The position numbers were made by a program, and so were the translations under genes. This document shows, piece by piece, positions 44,667 to 52,738 of a stretch of 64,000 nucleotides of DNA. Below the pieces are notes generated by a model that worked only from the letters and a program-made list of their open reading frames with translations, had not been told where the DNA came from and did not search any database. This DNA comes from Thermococcus chitonophagus (GTDB taxonomy: Archaea > Methanobacteriota_B > Thermococci > Thermococcales > Thermococcaceae), in contig NZ_CP015193.1 of NCBI RefSeq assembly GCF_002214605.1, positions 1,897,980-1,961,979 on the forward strand, read 5' to 3'. The number at the start of each line of letters is the position of its first letter. The first letter of the stretch is position 1.

Positions 44667-45457
44667 TCTACCACCTTCAGATAATCAATTAATCTTGCGA
44701 CGCTGTCTAAGACCAAATCTGGCCTTATGTTGAGCTTTTCAATATCGTTCAGGGTGTGAACTCCGGTTAGAACCATTATCGCCTTCATTCCAAACTTTTT
44801 AGCGAAAGCTATATCAGTATCAAGCCTGTCCCCAACCATCCAGATCTCCTCTACACCGAGCTTCTCCTTGACTATCTCGTACATGGGCTCATTAGGCTTG
44901 CCAATTATCAGAGGTTCTACCTCCGTGGAAGCCTTTAAAGCGGCAATTATTGAGCCTGCCCCAGGATAGATACCCTCCTCCCCTGGGAACGTTGTGTCGG
45001 GGTTCGTCCCTATGAACTTAGCCCCATTCCTTATCGCCAGGGTCGCGTACTTGAGCTTCTCATAGGTTAGCCTGGGATCGAGGCCAACGACCACGTACTT
45101 AACTTCCCTCCATCCACCCTTTCTGGCATCTTCTACCGTAACGAGACCCCAGCCAAGCTTATCCATCTCCTTAACTAAGCCCTCACCGCCAACGACGAAT
45201 ACCTTCCCTGGGTTAAAGTGCCTCTCCATGTAAAGCCTAGTGGCCAAGCCAGATGTAACAATTCTATCCGCGGGAACCTCTATCCCCATCTTAGCCAACT
45301 TTTCCCTGTACATTTCCGGTGTTTTCGTTGAATTGTTGGTTAAGAAGAGGAAAGGCACGTTATTTTCCTTCAAGAACTCCACTACTTCCTTGGCCCCAGG
45401 TATCGGCTTATTGCCCCTGTACAAAACCCCATCCATATCAAAGATTACCCCTATCAT
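44663..45457 (-). CDS. HAD-superfamily phosphatase (NagD-like)
   Basis: About 264 residues. Motif I is GVIFDMDGVLYRG with D7 and D9, motif II is LFLTNNSTKTP, motif III sits near PLIIGKPNEPMYEIV, and motif IV is WMVGDRLDTDIAFAKKFG. The cap is the NagD type (class II), as in archaeal phosphatases acting on small phosphate esters such as p-nitrophenyl phosphate or glycerol phosphate. ATG 45457 follows a GGATG-type leader; the longer frame upstream runs into the L39e promoter. Confidence 0.85.
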   Translation of the reverse strand: MIGVIFDMDGVLYRGNKPIPGAKEVVEFLKENNVPFLFLTNNSTKTPEMYREKLAKMGIEVPADRIVTSGLATRLYMERHFNPGKVFVVGGEGLVKEMDKLGWGLVTVEDARKGGWREVKYVVVGLDPRLTYEKLKYATLAIRNGAKFIGTNPDTTFPGEEGIYPGAGSIIAALKASTEVEPLIIGKPNEPMYEIVKEKLGVEEIWMVGDRLDTDIAFAKKFGMKAIMVLTGVHTLNDIEKLNIRPDLVLDSVARLIDYLKVVE

Positions 45458-45570
45458 CCTCAACTCCCAAAGCCTCTCCTTGAGCCTACTTTTAAACATG
45501 AGCATTGCGAAATACTTTTAAGTTACCCTCCGCTAAGGTGAACAGGCATTCTAATTAAGGAGGGATCAAA

Positions 45571-45726
45571 ATGGCGAGGAACAAGCCACTCGCGAAGAAG
45601 CTCAGGCTCGCAAAGGCCCTTAAGCAGAATAGGAGAGTCCCGGTTTGGGTTATAGTTAAAACCAACAGGAGAGTTCTCACCCATCCGAAGAGGAGATACT
45701 GGAGGAGAACAAAGCTGAAGGAGTGA
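45571..45726 (+). CDS. rpl39e: Ribosomal protein L39e
   Basis: 51 residues, strongly basic: [20 protein letters not shown], then [20 protein letters not shown]39e lines the exit tunnel of the large ribosomal subunit in archaea and eukaryotes. It begins the L39e-L31e-aIF6-L18a-prefoldin alpha operon. GGAGGG precedes the ATG and a TATA-like TACTTTTAAG lies near 45512. Confidence 0.96.
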
Positions 45727-45736
45727 GGTGAGGAAA

Positions 45737-46021
45737 ATGCCCATCGAGGCTGGTCAAGAGGTTATATTCACCGTCCCGATTAGGAAGATCAAGAAGATAG
45801 TGCCAAGGTGGAAGAGGGCACCGAGGGCAGTGAAGTTCGTTAGGGAGTTCGTGGCAAGGCACGCAAAGGCCCAGGAAGTTATCATCGATCCGAAGGTTAA
45901 CGAGAAGATATGGGAGAGGGGAATTGAGAAGCCACCAAGCAAGCTCAGGGTCAAAGTTAAGGTTGAGGAGGAAGAGAGGGAAGAGGGCAAGGTTAGGATA
46001 GCCTACGTAACCCTTGCCTGA
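45737..46021 (+). CDS. rpl31e: Ribosomal protein L31e
   Basis: 94 residues: [58 protein letters not shown]. It sits near the exit tunnel. ATG 45737 follows GAGGTGAGG, ten bases after L39e; an upstream GTG in frame overlaps that RBS. Second gene of the operon. Confidence 0.96.
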   Translation: MPIEAGQEVIFTVPIRKIKKIVPRWKRAPRAVKFVREFVARHAKAQEVIIDPKVNEKIWERGIEKPPSKLRVKVKVEEEEREEGKVRIAYVTLA

Positions 46022-46050
46022 TTTCCCCTCTTTAATTTGGAGGGGAAGGG

Positions 46051-46734
46051 ATGCACATAGAGAGACTCGATTTCGAAAACTCTCCATATTTAGGCGTATT
46101 TGGGGTAGCAACTGATAGGGTAGTGTTGGTTAGGGAAGGTCTTCAGGAAAAGAAGTTAGAGGTTATTAGGGAAGTTCTGAAAGTTCCCGTTATTGAAGCT
46201 AGCATTATGAAGTCCAGAATTATTGGGATCCTCGCGGCCGGCAACTCAAATGCGATAATTGTTCCTTGGTACATCTGGGATACCGAGCTCGAAGAGATAA
46301 AGGGAAAGTTTAAGGAATATGGAATTGATACTGAGATAGTTCCCTTCGAGACCAAATACACCGCCCTCGGAAACCTAATCTTGGCTAATGATAAGGCAGC
46401 CCTTGTCAGCACTAAGTTCTCGAGGGAAGAGGCAAAGAAGATAGGGGATATTCTGGGGGTTGAGGTTGAAAGGGGAGTTATTGCTGGTCTGCATGCGGTT
46501 GGAAGCGCCGGAGTTGTAACGAATAAGGGAGGATTAGTTCACCCCGAAGCAAGCGATGAAGAGTTGAAGTGGCTGAGCGAACTCTTCAAGGTTGATGTGT
46601 ACGTTGGAACCGCAAACATGGGTGTTCCCTACGTCGGCTCATGCATGCTTGCCAATTCAAATGGCGTAGTTGTTGGTCACCTCACGACTGGTCCCGAAAT
46701 AGTTAAGATTGAGGAAGCCCTTGGCTTAATCTGA
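46051..46734 (+). CDS. eif6: Translation initiation factor 6 (anti-association factor)
   Basis: 227 residues of five quasi-identical beta-alpha repeats: [63 protein letters not shown] and [16 protein letters not shown]. It binds the large ribosomal subunit and prevents premature joining with the small subunit. The start ATG follows GGAGGGGAAGGG. Third gene of the ribosomal operon. Confidence 0.96.
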   Translation: MHIERLDFENSPYLGVFGVATDRVVLVREGLQEKKLEVIREVLKVPVIEASIMKSRIIGILAAGNSNAIIVPWYIWDTELEEIKGKFKEYGIDTEIVPFETKYTALGNLILANDKAALVSTKFSREEAKKIGDILGVEVERGVIAGLHAVGSAGVVTNKGGLVHPEASDEELKWLSELFKVDVYVGTANMGVPYVGSCMLANSNGVVVGHLTTGPEIVKIEEALGLI

Positions 46735-46747
46735 GGAGGTGAGGCCA

Positions 46748-46981
46748 ATGAATGTTAAGGTCTTCCGCGTCCTCGGGTACTTTGAGAAGAACGGAAAGAA
46801 GTTCAAGTTCACCAAGGAGTACAGGGCAGTTAAAGAATCTGATGTAAGAGAGCTCGTCTACTCCGACATAGGAAGCAAGCACAAGGTCAAGAGGAACAAG
46901 ATATACATTAAGGAAATCAAGGAAATAAAGCCCGAGGAAGCCGAAGACGTTATAGTTAGGAGGCTCAGCCTCGAGCTCTAA
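46748..46981 (+). CDS. rplX: Ribosomal protein L18a (LX)
   Basis: 77 residues: [59 protein letters not shown]. It is the archaeal LX/L20a/L18ae protein near the GTPase centre. ATG 46748 follows GGAGGTGAGGCC; the upstream in-frame codon overlaps that RBS. Confidence 0.94.
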   Translation: MNVKVFRVLGYFEKNGKKFKFTKEYRAVKESDVRELVYSDIGSKHKVKRNKIYIKEIKEIKPEEAEDVIVRRLSLEL

Positions 46982-46999
46982 CATCATTTTTTGGTGAGG

Positions 47000-47440
47000 A
47001 TGATGAGCCAGAAGGAGTTGGAAAAGCTAGCGTACGAGTACCAAGTGTTGCAGGCCCAGGCCCAGTTATTAGCCCAAAACCTCGAGCTTTTGAACTTAGC
47101 TAGGGCCGAAGTTCAGACCGTTAAGGAAACCCTTGAAAACTTGAAGAAGGTGGAGGAGGAGAGGCCCGAAATCCTTGTTCCCATTGGGGCTGGCTCCTTC
47201 TTGAAGGGCGTTATAGTTGACAAGAACAATGCGATAGTTAGCGTCGGTAGTGGGTACGCAGTGGAGAAGAACATCGACGATGCTATTGCATTCCTCGAGG
47301 AGAGGATTAGGGAGTATGATGAGGCTATAAGAAAGACTCAAGAAGCCCTAGCGGAGCTTGAAAAGAAGGTCGGAGAGGTTGCAAAGAAGGCTCAGGAGCT
47401 CCAGCAAAAGCAGGCAATGAGCTTCTCCGTTAAAAAATGA
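47000..47440 (+). CDS. pfdA: Prefoldin alpha subunit
   Basis: About 146 residues. Coiled-coil arms ([20 protein letters not shown] at the start, [20 protein letters not shown] near the end) connect through the two beta hairpins around [20 protein letters not shown] and [19 protein letters not shown]. With PfdB it forms the prefoldin hexamer. ATG 47000 (or the next ATG at 47003) follows GGTGAGG. It is the last gene of the ribosomal operon; a T-rich stretch at about 47444-47460 follows. Confidence 0.94.
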   Translation: MMSQKELEKLAYEYQVLQAQAQLLAQNLELLNLARAEVQTVKETLENLKKVEEERPEILVPIGAGSFLKGVIVDKNNAIVSVGSGYAVEKNIDDAIAFLEERIREYDEAIRKTQEALAELEKKVGEVAKKAQELQQKQAMSFSVKK

Positions 47441-47478
47441 TTCTCTTTTAGTTTCATTTCTGAGGCAGTGAAATTTTT

Positions 47479-47493
47479 ATACCTGTCAGGTAT
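47479..47493. promoter_or_regulatory. Perfect palindrome 1 in the DUF234 ATPase promoter
   Basis: ATACCTGTCAGGTAT is a perfect 15-bp palindrome (7 + 1 + 7). It overlaps the TATA-like TTTTTATACC (47474-47483). Confidence 0.7.
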
Positions 47494-47494
47494 T

Positions 47495-47509
47495 ATACCT
47501 AGTGGGTAT
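47495..47509. promoter_or_regulatory. Palindrome 2 in the DUF234 ATPase promoter
   Basis: ATACCTAGTGGGTAT repeats the ATACC/GGTAT arms of palindrome 1 exactly 16 bp downstream and ends five bases before the start codon of the ATPase. The pair covers TATA and transcription start. Confidence 0.65.
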
Positions 47510-47514
47510 AAATT

Positions 47515-48810
47515 ATGAAGTTCTACGATAGGGAGAAGGAGATCGAACTACTAAGGAGGGCCTTGAGAGTCGCTATTATTGGACGGAGGAGAGTAGGAAA
47601 GACCAGACTCGTGGAAGAGGCCCTCAACCCAATAACATTATTCGTTCCCGCCGAGAAGAACGAAGCCCTTATCTGCGAGGACTGGATAAGGGAAATCAGA
47701 GAGAGAAGATACATTCCAGAGATGAGATCAATGAGAGATATCGTTGAGTTCCTCATGAGAGAGGGAGAAACAATATTCATAGACGAATTCCAGAACATTC
47801 TAAAGGTCAATCCAAGCTTCCTGTACGACCTTCAAAGGCTACTCGACAAATACAGAAATTCAAAGGTAGTAGTCGCTGGCTCCCTCATAAGCATGAGCAA
47901 AAAGCTACTTGAAGACTACAAATCCCCACTGTACGGAAGGTTTGACTACGTGATAAAACTCAGGGAGTTAAGCTTTGAAACAGTCCTTGAAATAATGAAC
48001 GACCTGGGGTATGGAGTTGAAGAGGCCGTCACGATGTGGGCATTCTTTGGAGGCGTGCCAAAGTACTATGAGACATTCGAAAGGTTTGGGGTTGAAGTTG
48101 AGGAATTCATAAGGCTCATGTTCTTTGAGGATCCTTACCCAATGTACCCAGAAGTCATGATGATGCTCAAGGAGGAGTTTGGAAAGGAGTACAAGATGTA
48201 CTTCAGCATCCTTCAAGCGATAAGTGAGGGACACATGACCCTGGGGGAGATTTCATCTTACTTATCAACTAAAAGCACTAACCTAACCAAGTACCTCCAC
48301 GCCCTGGAGAAGGACTACGAGCTGGTGTACAAGAGGAAGGACGTGTTTGGAAAGGGAAGGTATAGGTACTACATCTCCCAGAATCTTATCAACGCGTGGT
48401 TTAGGTTTCTTTACAGGAACTCATCCAAGGTAGAGAGGGGTGAGCTGAAGTTTGATAGGGGGGAAGTTATGGCCTTCATTGGAAAGAGGTTTGAGGAGCT
48501 CGTTGAGGTTTTTGTCCCCAGGATAGTAAGCTTTGAGGTTATAAGAACGGGAAAGTTTTGGGGGAAGTTCCCCGATGGTAGCCCTTTCGAAATAGATGTA
48601 GTGGCCTTAGGGAGGGATGACATTGCATTCTTCGAAGTTAAGTGGGAAGAACTGAACAGAAGAGAGGCAGAAAGAGAACTTGAACTCCTTAAAAAGAAAG
48701 GCGAAGCCATAAAGGACAGAAGAAGAAAGCATTATTACCTTGTAGCTAAAAGGATAAAGGAGAAGGTCGAGAATACTTACGAGTTCAGCGAGTTACTGCA
48801 ACTATCTTGA
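47515..48810 (+). CDS. DUF234-type AAA ATPase
   Basis: 431 residues. Walker A is GRRRVGKT (23-30), Walker B is TIFIDEFQNIL (about 87-97) and sensor 1 is VVVAGSLISMSK. A winged-helix domain follows at about 225-290 (YFSILQAISEGHMTLGEISS). The C-terminal DUF234 domain looks like a PD-(D/E)XK nuclease (FEIDVVALGRDD, then IAFFEVKWEEL). The role of this archaeal family is not established. Palindromes in the promoter and the internal winged helix suggest autoregulation. ATG 47515 is close to the TATA box, so the leader is very short. The 3' end overlaps YchF on the other strand by 26 bases. Confidence 0.85.
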   Translation: MKFYDREKEIELLRRALRVAIIGRRRVGKTRLVEEALNPITLFVPAEKNEALICEDWIREIRERRYIPEMRSMRDIVEFLMREGETIFIDEFQNILKVNPSFLYDLQRLLDKYRNSKVVVAGSLISMSKKLLEDYKSPLYGRFDYVIKLRELSFETVLEIMNDLGYGVEEAVTMWAFFGGVPKYYETFERFGVEVEEFIRLMFFEDPYPMYPEVMMMLKEEFGKEYKMYFSILQAISEGHMTLGEISSYLSTKSTNLTKYLHALEKDYELVYKRKDVFGKGRYRYYISQNLINAWFRFLYRNSSKVERGELKFDRGEVMAFIGKRFEELVEVFVPRIVSFEVIRTGKFWGKFPDGSPFEIDVVALGRDDIAFFEVKWEELNRREAERELELLKKKGEAIKDRRRKHYYLVAKRIKEKVENTYEFSELLQLS

Positions 48811-49978
48811 TTATATCGTTGAACTGCAACTCATAGTCCTCCCCGATCCTCCTCTTCGTCCTTGCATTTATCGCGTAGAGGAAGCCCTTGCCGAGATCTG
48901 TGTGAACCTTAAATGCCAAGTCCCTTGGCGTTGAACCCTTCTTCATCAGGAACACGTGGGGTAGAACGTTACCGAACTGGTCGGTCAGCTTATTCTCATC
49001 TTGAACCGGATAAACTGGGATTAGCTGGAGGAGCTCAAAGACGGCCCTGTTTATGACCTCCTGAACCCCAGTAGAGCCAAACCTGTCTAGCACCTTTTCC
49101 TTGATCATCTTAAGAGCCCTCTCCTGCTTGCCGCTCATCGGCTTTAGAATCTTGAAATCGGAGCTCCCCGGGATGTAGTCAATGAAGCCCGCCTTTGCAG
49201 CTTTCCTCAGTGTAAGTTCAGCTGCAGCGGATGTTGGAACCACTATGTAGCCCCTCTTCTCTCCCTCCTTCTTTAGCCTCTCGATCTGTTCATCGCTCGC
49301 GGCATCAGCCTTATTCGCCGCTATTATCATGGGCTTGTTTATCTTCCTTATTTCACTCGCAAACGAAAGGAGGTCTTCCTCACTCCACTTAGTGGGGTCA
49401 TCGCTCAAGCCAAGCCTGTGCATGGCCTCCCAAACATCATTTTCCGTAACTCCTATTCCGCTTAAATGCTCAGCTATGGCCGTCTCAAGCTTCATCTTCT
49501 GCAACTTTATCCTCTTAGCGAACTTATCCCATCCCTTGCTGAGTATCCCATAGATCCAGTAGTCTATCTCCTTCCCAAGGAACTCTATGTCCTCAACGGG
49601 ATCATGATAATCCGTGGGCTGTCCCTCCGCATCGGTCTTCCCGGTGGCGTCGACGACGTGGATTAGGGCTGAGGCCATTCTCAGATCATCGAGGAACTTG
49701 TTACCGAGCCCCCTGCCCTCGTGAGCCCCGGGGACTAGACCGGCAACGTCAATCATCTTTACTGGAATTAGTGCTTTCCCGTCCCTGTACTCGTAGTTCT
49801 GAGGATTTGGGGTGCAGTTCAGCTCTTTGCATGGGTGATCCGCTATGGCGTACGTAACCCCAACGTTTGCGTCTATAGTAGTGAATGGATAATTCGCTAT
49901 GTCAACGTCAACTAACGTTGCCGCCGAGAAGAAAGTTGACTTCCCAACGTTTGGCTTACCGACGACACCTATCTCCAT
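48785..49978 (-). CDS. ychF: YchF/Obg-family translation-associated NTPase
   Basis: About 397 residues. The P-loop is EIGVVGKPNVGKSTFFSA at the N-terminus, MIDVAGLVPGAHEGRGLGNK is the switch II region, and NKADAASDEQ is the base-specificity motif, which in YchF has lost strict guanine selectivity so it hydrolyses ATP as well. The C-terminal TGS domain ends in DYELQFNDIIKIVAVTR. It binds ribosomes. ATG 49978 (MEIGVVGKPNVG) is preferred over the upstream ATG because the family begins there. Confidence 0.93.
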   Translation of the reverse strand: MEIGVVGKPNVGKSTFFSAATLVDVDIANYPFTTIDANVGVTYAIADHPCKELNCTPNPQNYEYRDGKALIPVKMIDVAGLVPGAHEGRGLGNKFLDDLRMASALIHVVDATGKTDAEGQPTDYHDPVEDIEFLGKEIDYWIYGILSKGWDKFAKRIKLQKMKLETAIAEHLSGIGVTENDVWEAMHRLGLSDDPTKWSEEDLLSFASEIRKINKPMIIAANKADAASDEQIERLKKEGEKRGYIVVPTSAAAELTLRKAAKAGFIDYIPGSSDFKILKPMSGKQERALKMIKEKVLDRFGSTGVQEVINRAVFELLQLIPVYPVQDENKLTDQFGNVLPHVFLMKKGSTPRDLAFKVHTDLGKGFLYAINARTKRRIGEDYELQFNDIIKIVAVTR

Positions 49979-50017
49979 TTTATCCCCCTTCAAGAATTAA
50001 CGTGGAGGTATAAAAGG

Positions 50018-50974
50018 TTAGAGCACGGGGCACCTTCTCAAAACAACACCAACTGAAATCCCCACGACAAGACCTATTATCAGGGCGAGAATTGAATACT
50101 GGTAGCCGTAGGAAGTTTCCCTAACTACGATCTTCCTCTCCTTAGTTAGCGCGCTTATAACTGATTTAGCGTTCTCGGTGAGAACTTGTGTGTAGGGCTT
50201 GTCAACCCATAGGACGGTTATGTTTGCGACAGGGAGTCCAAGCCTCTCCGAGAGCTTGAAGGCAGCGTTCTTTAAGGTTTCTGGAGTGCCTTGGTCATAG
50301 ACTACGATGTCTGCTTTAACCGAGGAAAGCTCATCAACGCTCTTCGCAGGAACTTCTGCTTCGGGCTTTATTGAGGATACTACTCTAATGCCAAGCCACT
50401 CCAGTGCATACTGCTGGGAGGGGAGCTCTATGACGGCTTTCGTGCCGTTGAGAACGCCAGCGTAGGCATCCATTATCGCCTCGACTTTAAGCTTGAACTC
50501 ATCCAAGCTCCTTGGATGAAGGTTTAGGGCATCTGCGGTGGCCTCGGCCATTGCCAAAGCGTTCACGGGATCGAGCCATATTCCGTGGGGATTGTTCTTG
50601 CCAGTGTACCACCTTTCAGGGAGGTAGCGGAAGCCGTACCTCCTGTAATCGTCAATAGTGAGGACTACCCCAGGAATTTCCCCCTCCTTTTTGAGCTCGA
50701 CTATCTTCATCTCGGCTGGAAGGTGGCCCGTTGTTACGATAACGGCTGCTCTCTTGAGTAGCTTAATTTGATCGGGCGAAAGCTGGTATTGGTGGGGTTC
50801 AACTCCTGGAGGAACAAGGTAGATCACATCGACGCTGTCGCCAAGGGCTTCCTTGATTATTGAGGCTAGGGGAGGGAGGCTTGTCACTACGAGAGGCTTT
50901 TCCTGGGCAGTTACCGGCGTGAGGAGAACAAAGATCAGCATGAGGATTAACGCTTTCTCCTTCACCTTCACCAC
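50018..50974 (-). CDS. Metal-binding ABC substrate protein, membrane anchored (ZnuA-like)
   Basis: 318 residues. A signal peptide (ALILMLIFVLLTPVTAQ) is followed by a cluster 9 solute-binding fold: VVTSLPPLASIIKEALGD, the metal ligand histidine in VPPGVEPHQYQLSPDQ, TTGHLPAEMK, NNPHGIWLDPVNALAMAEA and DIVVYDQGTPETLKNAA. A C-terminal membrane helix (ILALIIGLVVGISVGVVL) anchors it outside the cell. Zinc or manganese is the likely ligand. No permease or ATPase gene is adjacent, so the partners are elsewhere. The start is a GTG (50974, or 50962). A DtxR-like palindrome overlaps its promoter. Confidence 0.82.
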   Translation of the reverse strand: MVKVKEKALILMLIFVLLTPVTAQEKPLVVTSLPPLASIIKEALGDSVDVIYLVPPGVEPHQYQLSPDQIKLLKRAAVIVTTGHLPAEMKIVELKKEGEIPGVVLTIDDYRRYGFRYLPERWYTGKNNPHGIWLDPVNALAMAEATADALNLHPRSLDEFKLKVEAIMDAYAGVLNGTKAVIELPSQQYALEWLGIRVVSSIKPEAEVPAKSVDELSSVKADIVVYDQGTPETLKNAAFKLSERLGLPVANITVLWVDKPYTQVLTENAKSVISALTKERKIVVRETSYGYQYSILALIIGLVVGISVGVVLRRCPVL

Positions 50975-50979
50975 CTGAG

Positions 50980-50993
50980 TTAGGTTGACCTAA
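50980..50993. promoter_or_regulatory. DtxR-like metal-regulator palindrome
   Basis: TTAGGTTGACCTAA is a perfect 14-bp palindrome (6 + 2 + 6). It matches the TTAGGT/ACCTAA arms typical of DtxR/IdeR-family sites, though it is shorter. It lies between a TATA-like CCATATACC (50996-51004) and the start of the metal-binding protein gene. Confidence 0.6.
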
Positions 50994-51034
50994 TTGGTAT
51001 ATGGGACTTTCGGATCTGATAGAGGAAAGGGGTA

Positions 51035-51280
51035 TCACGGCGAGTTCCTAGGCTCATGGAAGGCTAAATCGTGCCTAGACAGGAGGATTTTCTCCCTGAT
51101 TGGAACCCTAGGGAAGTCGGAAGGAGTAACGGTAGACTGCCACTTAATTTCGACGCCAAAATACTTGGTCACGAAATCAACTTCTTTGCGTGCTACCAGA
51201 TAGTACGTTGGATAAGCCCGGCTCAAATGCTCACCAACTATGCCCTCAACGATCTTTGAAGTAGACTGTTCTCTGGGTGC
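51035..51280 (-). pseudogene. C-terminal fragment of a DUF4143-type ATPase
   Basis: Minus-strand frame to a TGA at 51035-51037 encodes REQSTSKIVEGIVGEHLSRA, then PTYYLVARKEVDFVTKYFGV and EIKWQSTVTPSDFPRVPIRE. This is the nuclease-like C-terminus of the DUF4143 ATPase family. The rest of the gene is missing at the edge of the TnpB element, so it was cut by the insertion or an associated deletion. Confidence 0.72.
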
Positions 51281-51414
51281 TGTCTTTAGAAAGGTTTAAA
51301 TATTTTCGTTGCATGTTCTTACTTAAGCGTCATTAATGTTCAGGTTTACAAACCTTCAGAAGTCATAGAACTTCTAACTATAATAAAAAAACTCCTCACG
51401 GAGATTGAGAACGA

Positions 51415-52728
51415 TTGAAACTGAGCAGAACAGTAGTCCTCGAGAGTTATCCACTAACGAGGAGAAAGTTCAAAGCAGTGAAAGAAATTTATGAGGATTA
51501 TTCTGGATTATTACTAATTCTGACTGAGTACGCTTTTGAAAATAAGATTAGGAATCCAATCAAGCTCAGGAGTTCAATTCCAGATGAAGTAAAAGAGGAG
51601 TATGAACTGCCGAGTCACTACTATTACACTGCCTGCCAGGATGCTGTGACGAGGGTGAAGGGTTTTCTTGAAAAGAAGAGGAAGGGTAAAGCTAAAACAG
51701 AAAGGCCAGTAGTTAAAAATGTTTCCTTGTGGCTGGATGACGTCCTGTGGGACTACAAGAGGTTCCCCCAATTCAATACCCTCAAGAACGGTAAGAAAAT
51801 ATTAATAATCCGGTTAACGACCAAAAGAAGACCAATAAAACTTCCACTAAAACCACACAAACTCTTCTTCAAGTATTTGAGTGAGGGGTGGAGGGTCAAG
51901 GCGGGAGTGAAACTCAAGTTAGTTGAAGAGGAGAGGAAAGTCCTCGCCTACTTTACCTTTGAGAAGGAGTTTGATGAACCCGAAGTTACGGGAAGCTTTA
52001 TTGCAGTGGACTACAATGCTGACAACATCTCCTTTGGCAATCACGACTTCCTAGTCCAAGTTAAAACTGGCTTGGGTAGAATGACCAGATTTTACTCCGA
52101 CGTTAGGAGGGAAGTTCAGAGAACGCACTTGACTGGTTGGAAGAAGAAACTTCCCTCAAGAAAAGGAAGAGAACTCCTCAAGAAGTTTGGTCAAAGGAAA
52201 ATGAACAGGAAGGTTGACTTGCAGAGAAAGCTCGCCTTAAGACTCGTTGAACTTGCCGGAGAGTTGAACGCTACAATAATCCTTGAGGCAATTCCAAAGA
52301 ACTTCAACCAGAAAGTGGTTAAGAGGAGAAGGAAGAGAGAGAAGAAGTTGAGGAATATTCTGCACAATATTGGGATGAATAGTTTTCAGCGGTTTGTTTT
52401 TGAAAAGGCGGTCGAGCATGGTGTTCCCGTTGTTTTTATAAATCCTGCATACTCTTCACAAGTTTGCCCTAATTGTGGAGCGTTTAGGGTTAAGCCCAAT
52501 GACGACGCACTGCGTCAGAGGGCTTTCACTTGCCCTGTCTGTGGATTCACTGCGGACAGGGATTTTGCTGCTGTGTTGAACTTGCTGGGGCTGTTTCCGT
52601 TCAGCCCAAAGGCTGATGAACCACCAGCTGAGGGCTCGGTGAGTCCCGTGACGCTGGTGGCTGAAGCCAACCTCCTGCACCAAAAAAACTCCTTGGTAAT
52701 AATTAGTCAGGGATTGAAACGACAGTAG
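51415..52728 (+). CDS. tnpB: TnpB, RNA-guided nuclease of an IS605/IS607-type element
   Basis: A complete 437-residue TnpB. The helical N-terminus is KLSRTVVLESYPLTRRKFKA. RuvC acidic residues are D199 in FIAVDYNADN, E291 in IILEAIPKNF and D383 in TADRDFAAVLNL. The zinc ribbon has C351/C354 (CPNCG) and C373/C376 (CPVCG). TnpB uses a right-end RNA (omega RNA) to cut the donor or target site and favours retention of the element. No TnpA transposase is present. The start is TTG 51415, overlapping the end of a short upstream frame (VYKPSEVIELLTIIKKLL, stop 51416-51418). The last 35 codons are the variable right-end region, so the protein tail and RNA share sequence. Confidence 0.93.
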   Translation: MKLSRTVVLESYPLTRRKFKAVKEIYEDYSGLLLILTEYAFENKIRNPIKLRSSIPDEVKEEYELPSHYYYTACQDAVTRVKGFLEKKRKGKAKTERPVVKNVSLWLDDVLWDYKRFPQFNTLKNGKKILIIRLTTKRRPIKLPLKPHKLFFKYLSEGWRVKAGVKLKLVEEERKVLAYFTFEKEFDEPEVTGSFIAVDYNADNISFGNHDFLVQVKTGLGRMTRFYSDVRREVQRTHLTGWKKKLPSRKGRELLKKFGQRKMNRKVDLQRKLALRLVELAGELNATIILEAIPKNFNQKVVKRRRKREKKLRNILHNIGMNSFQRFVFEKAVEHGVPVVFINPAYSSQVCPNCGAFRVKPNDDALRQRAFTCPVCGFTADRDFAAVLNLLGLFPFSPKADEPPAEGSVSPVTLVAEANLLHQKNSLVIISQGLKRQ

Positions 52729-52738
52729 GTGCAGGAGG
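52575..52738 (+). ncRNA. Candidate omega RNA / element right end of TnpB
   Basis: The 3' part of tnpB contains stem CCACCAGC (52621-52628) with GCTGGTGG (52653-52660), enclosing GAGGGCTCGGTGAGTCCC. A second perfect 11-bp inverted repeat, CCTCCTGCACC (52671-52681) and GGTGCAGGAGG (52728-52738), straddles the stop codon. This is where TnpB-associated right-end RNAs are made. If the RNA ends near 52727, the guide would be the flanking host sequence beginning in the broken ATPase gene. Confidence 0.6.

Noticed and set aside
51413-52720. GATTGAAAC at both ends of the TnpB gene, reminiscent of archaeal CRISPR repeats
   Set aside because: The shared stretch is only nine bases, there is no regular spacing and no array; chance or an element end feature is more likely.
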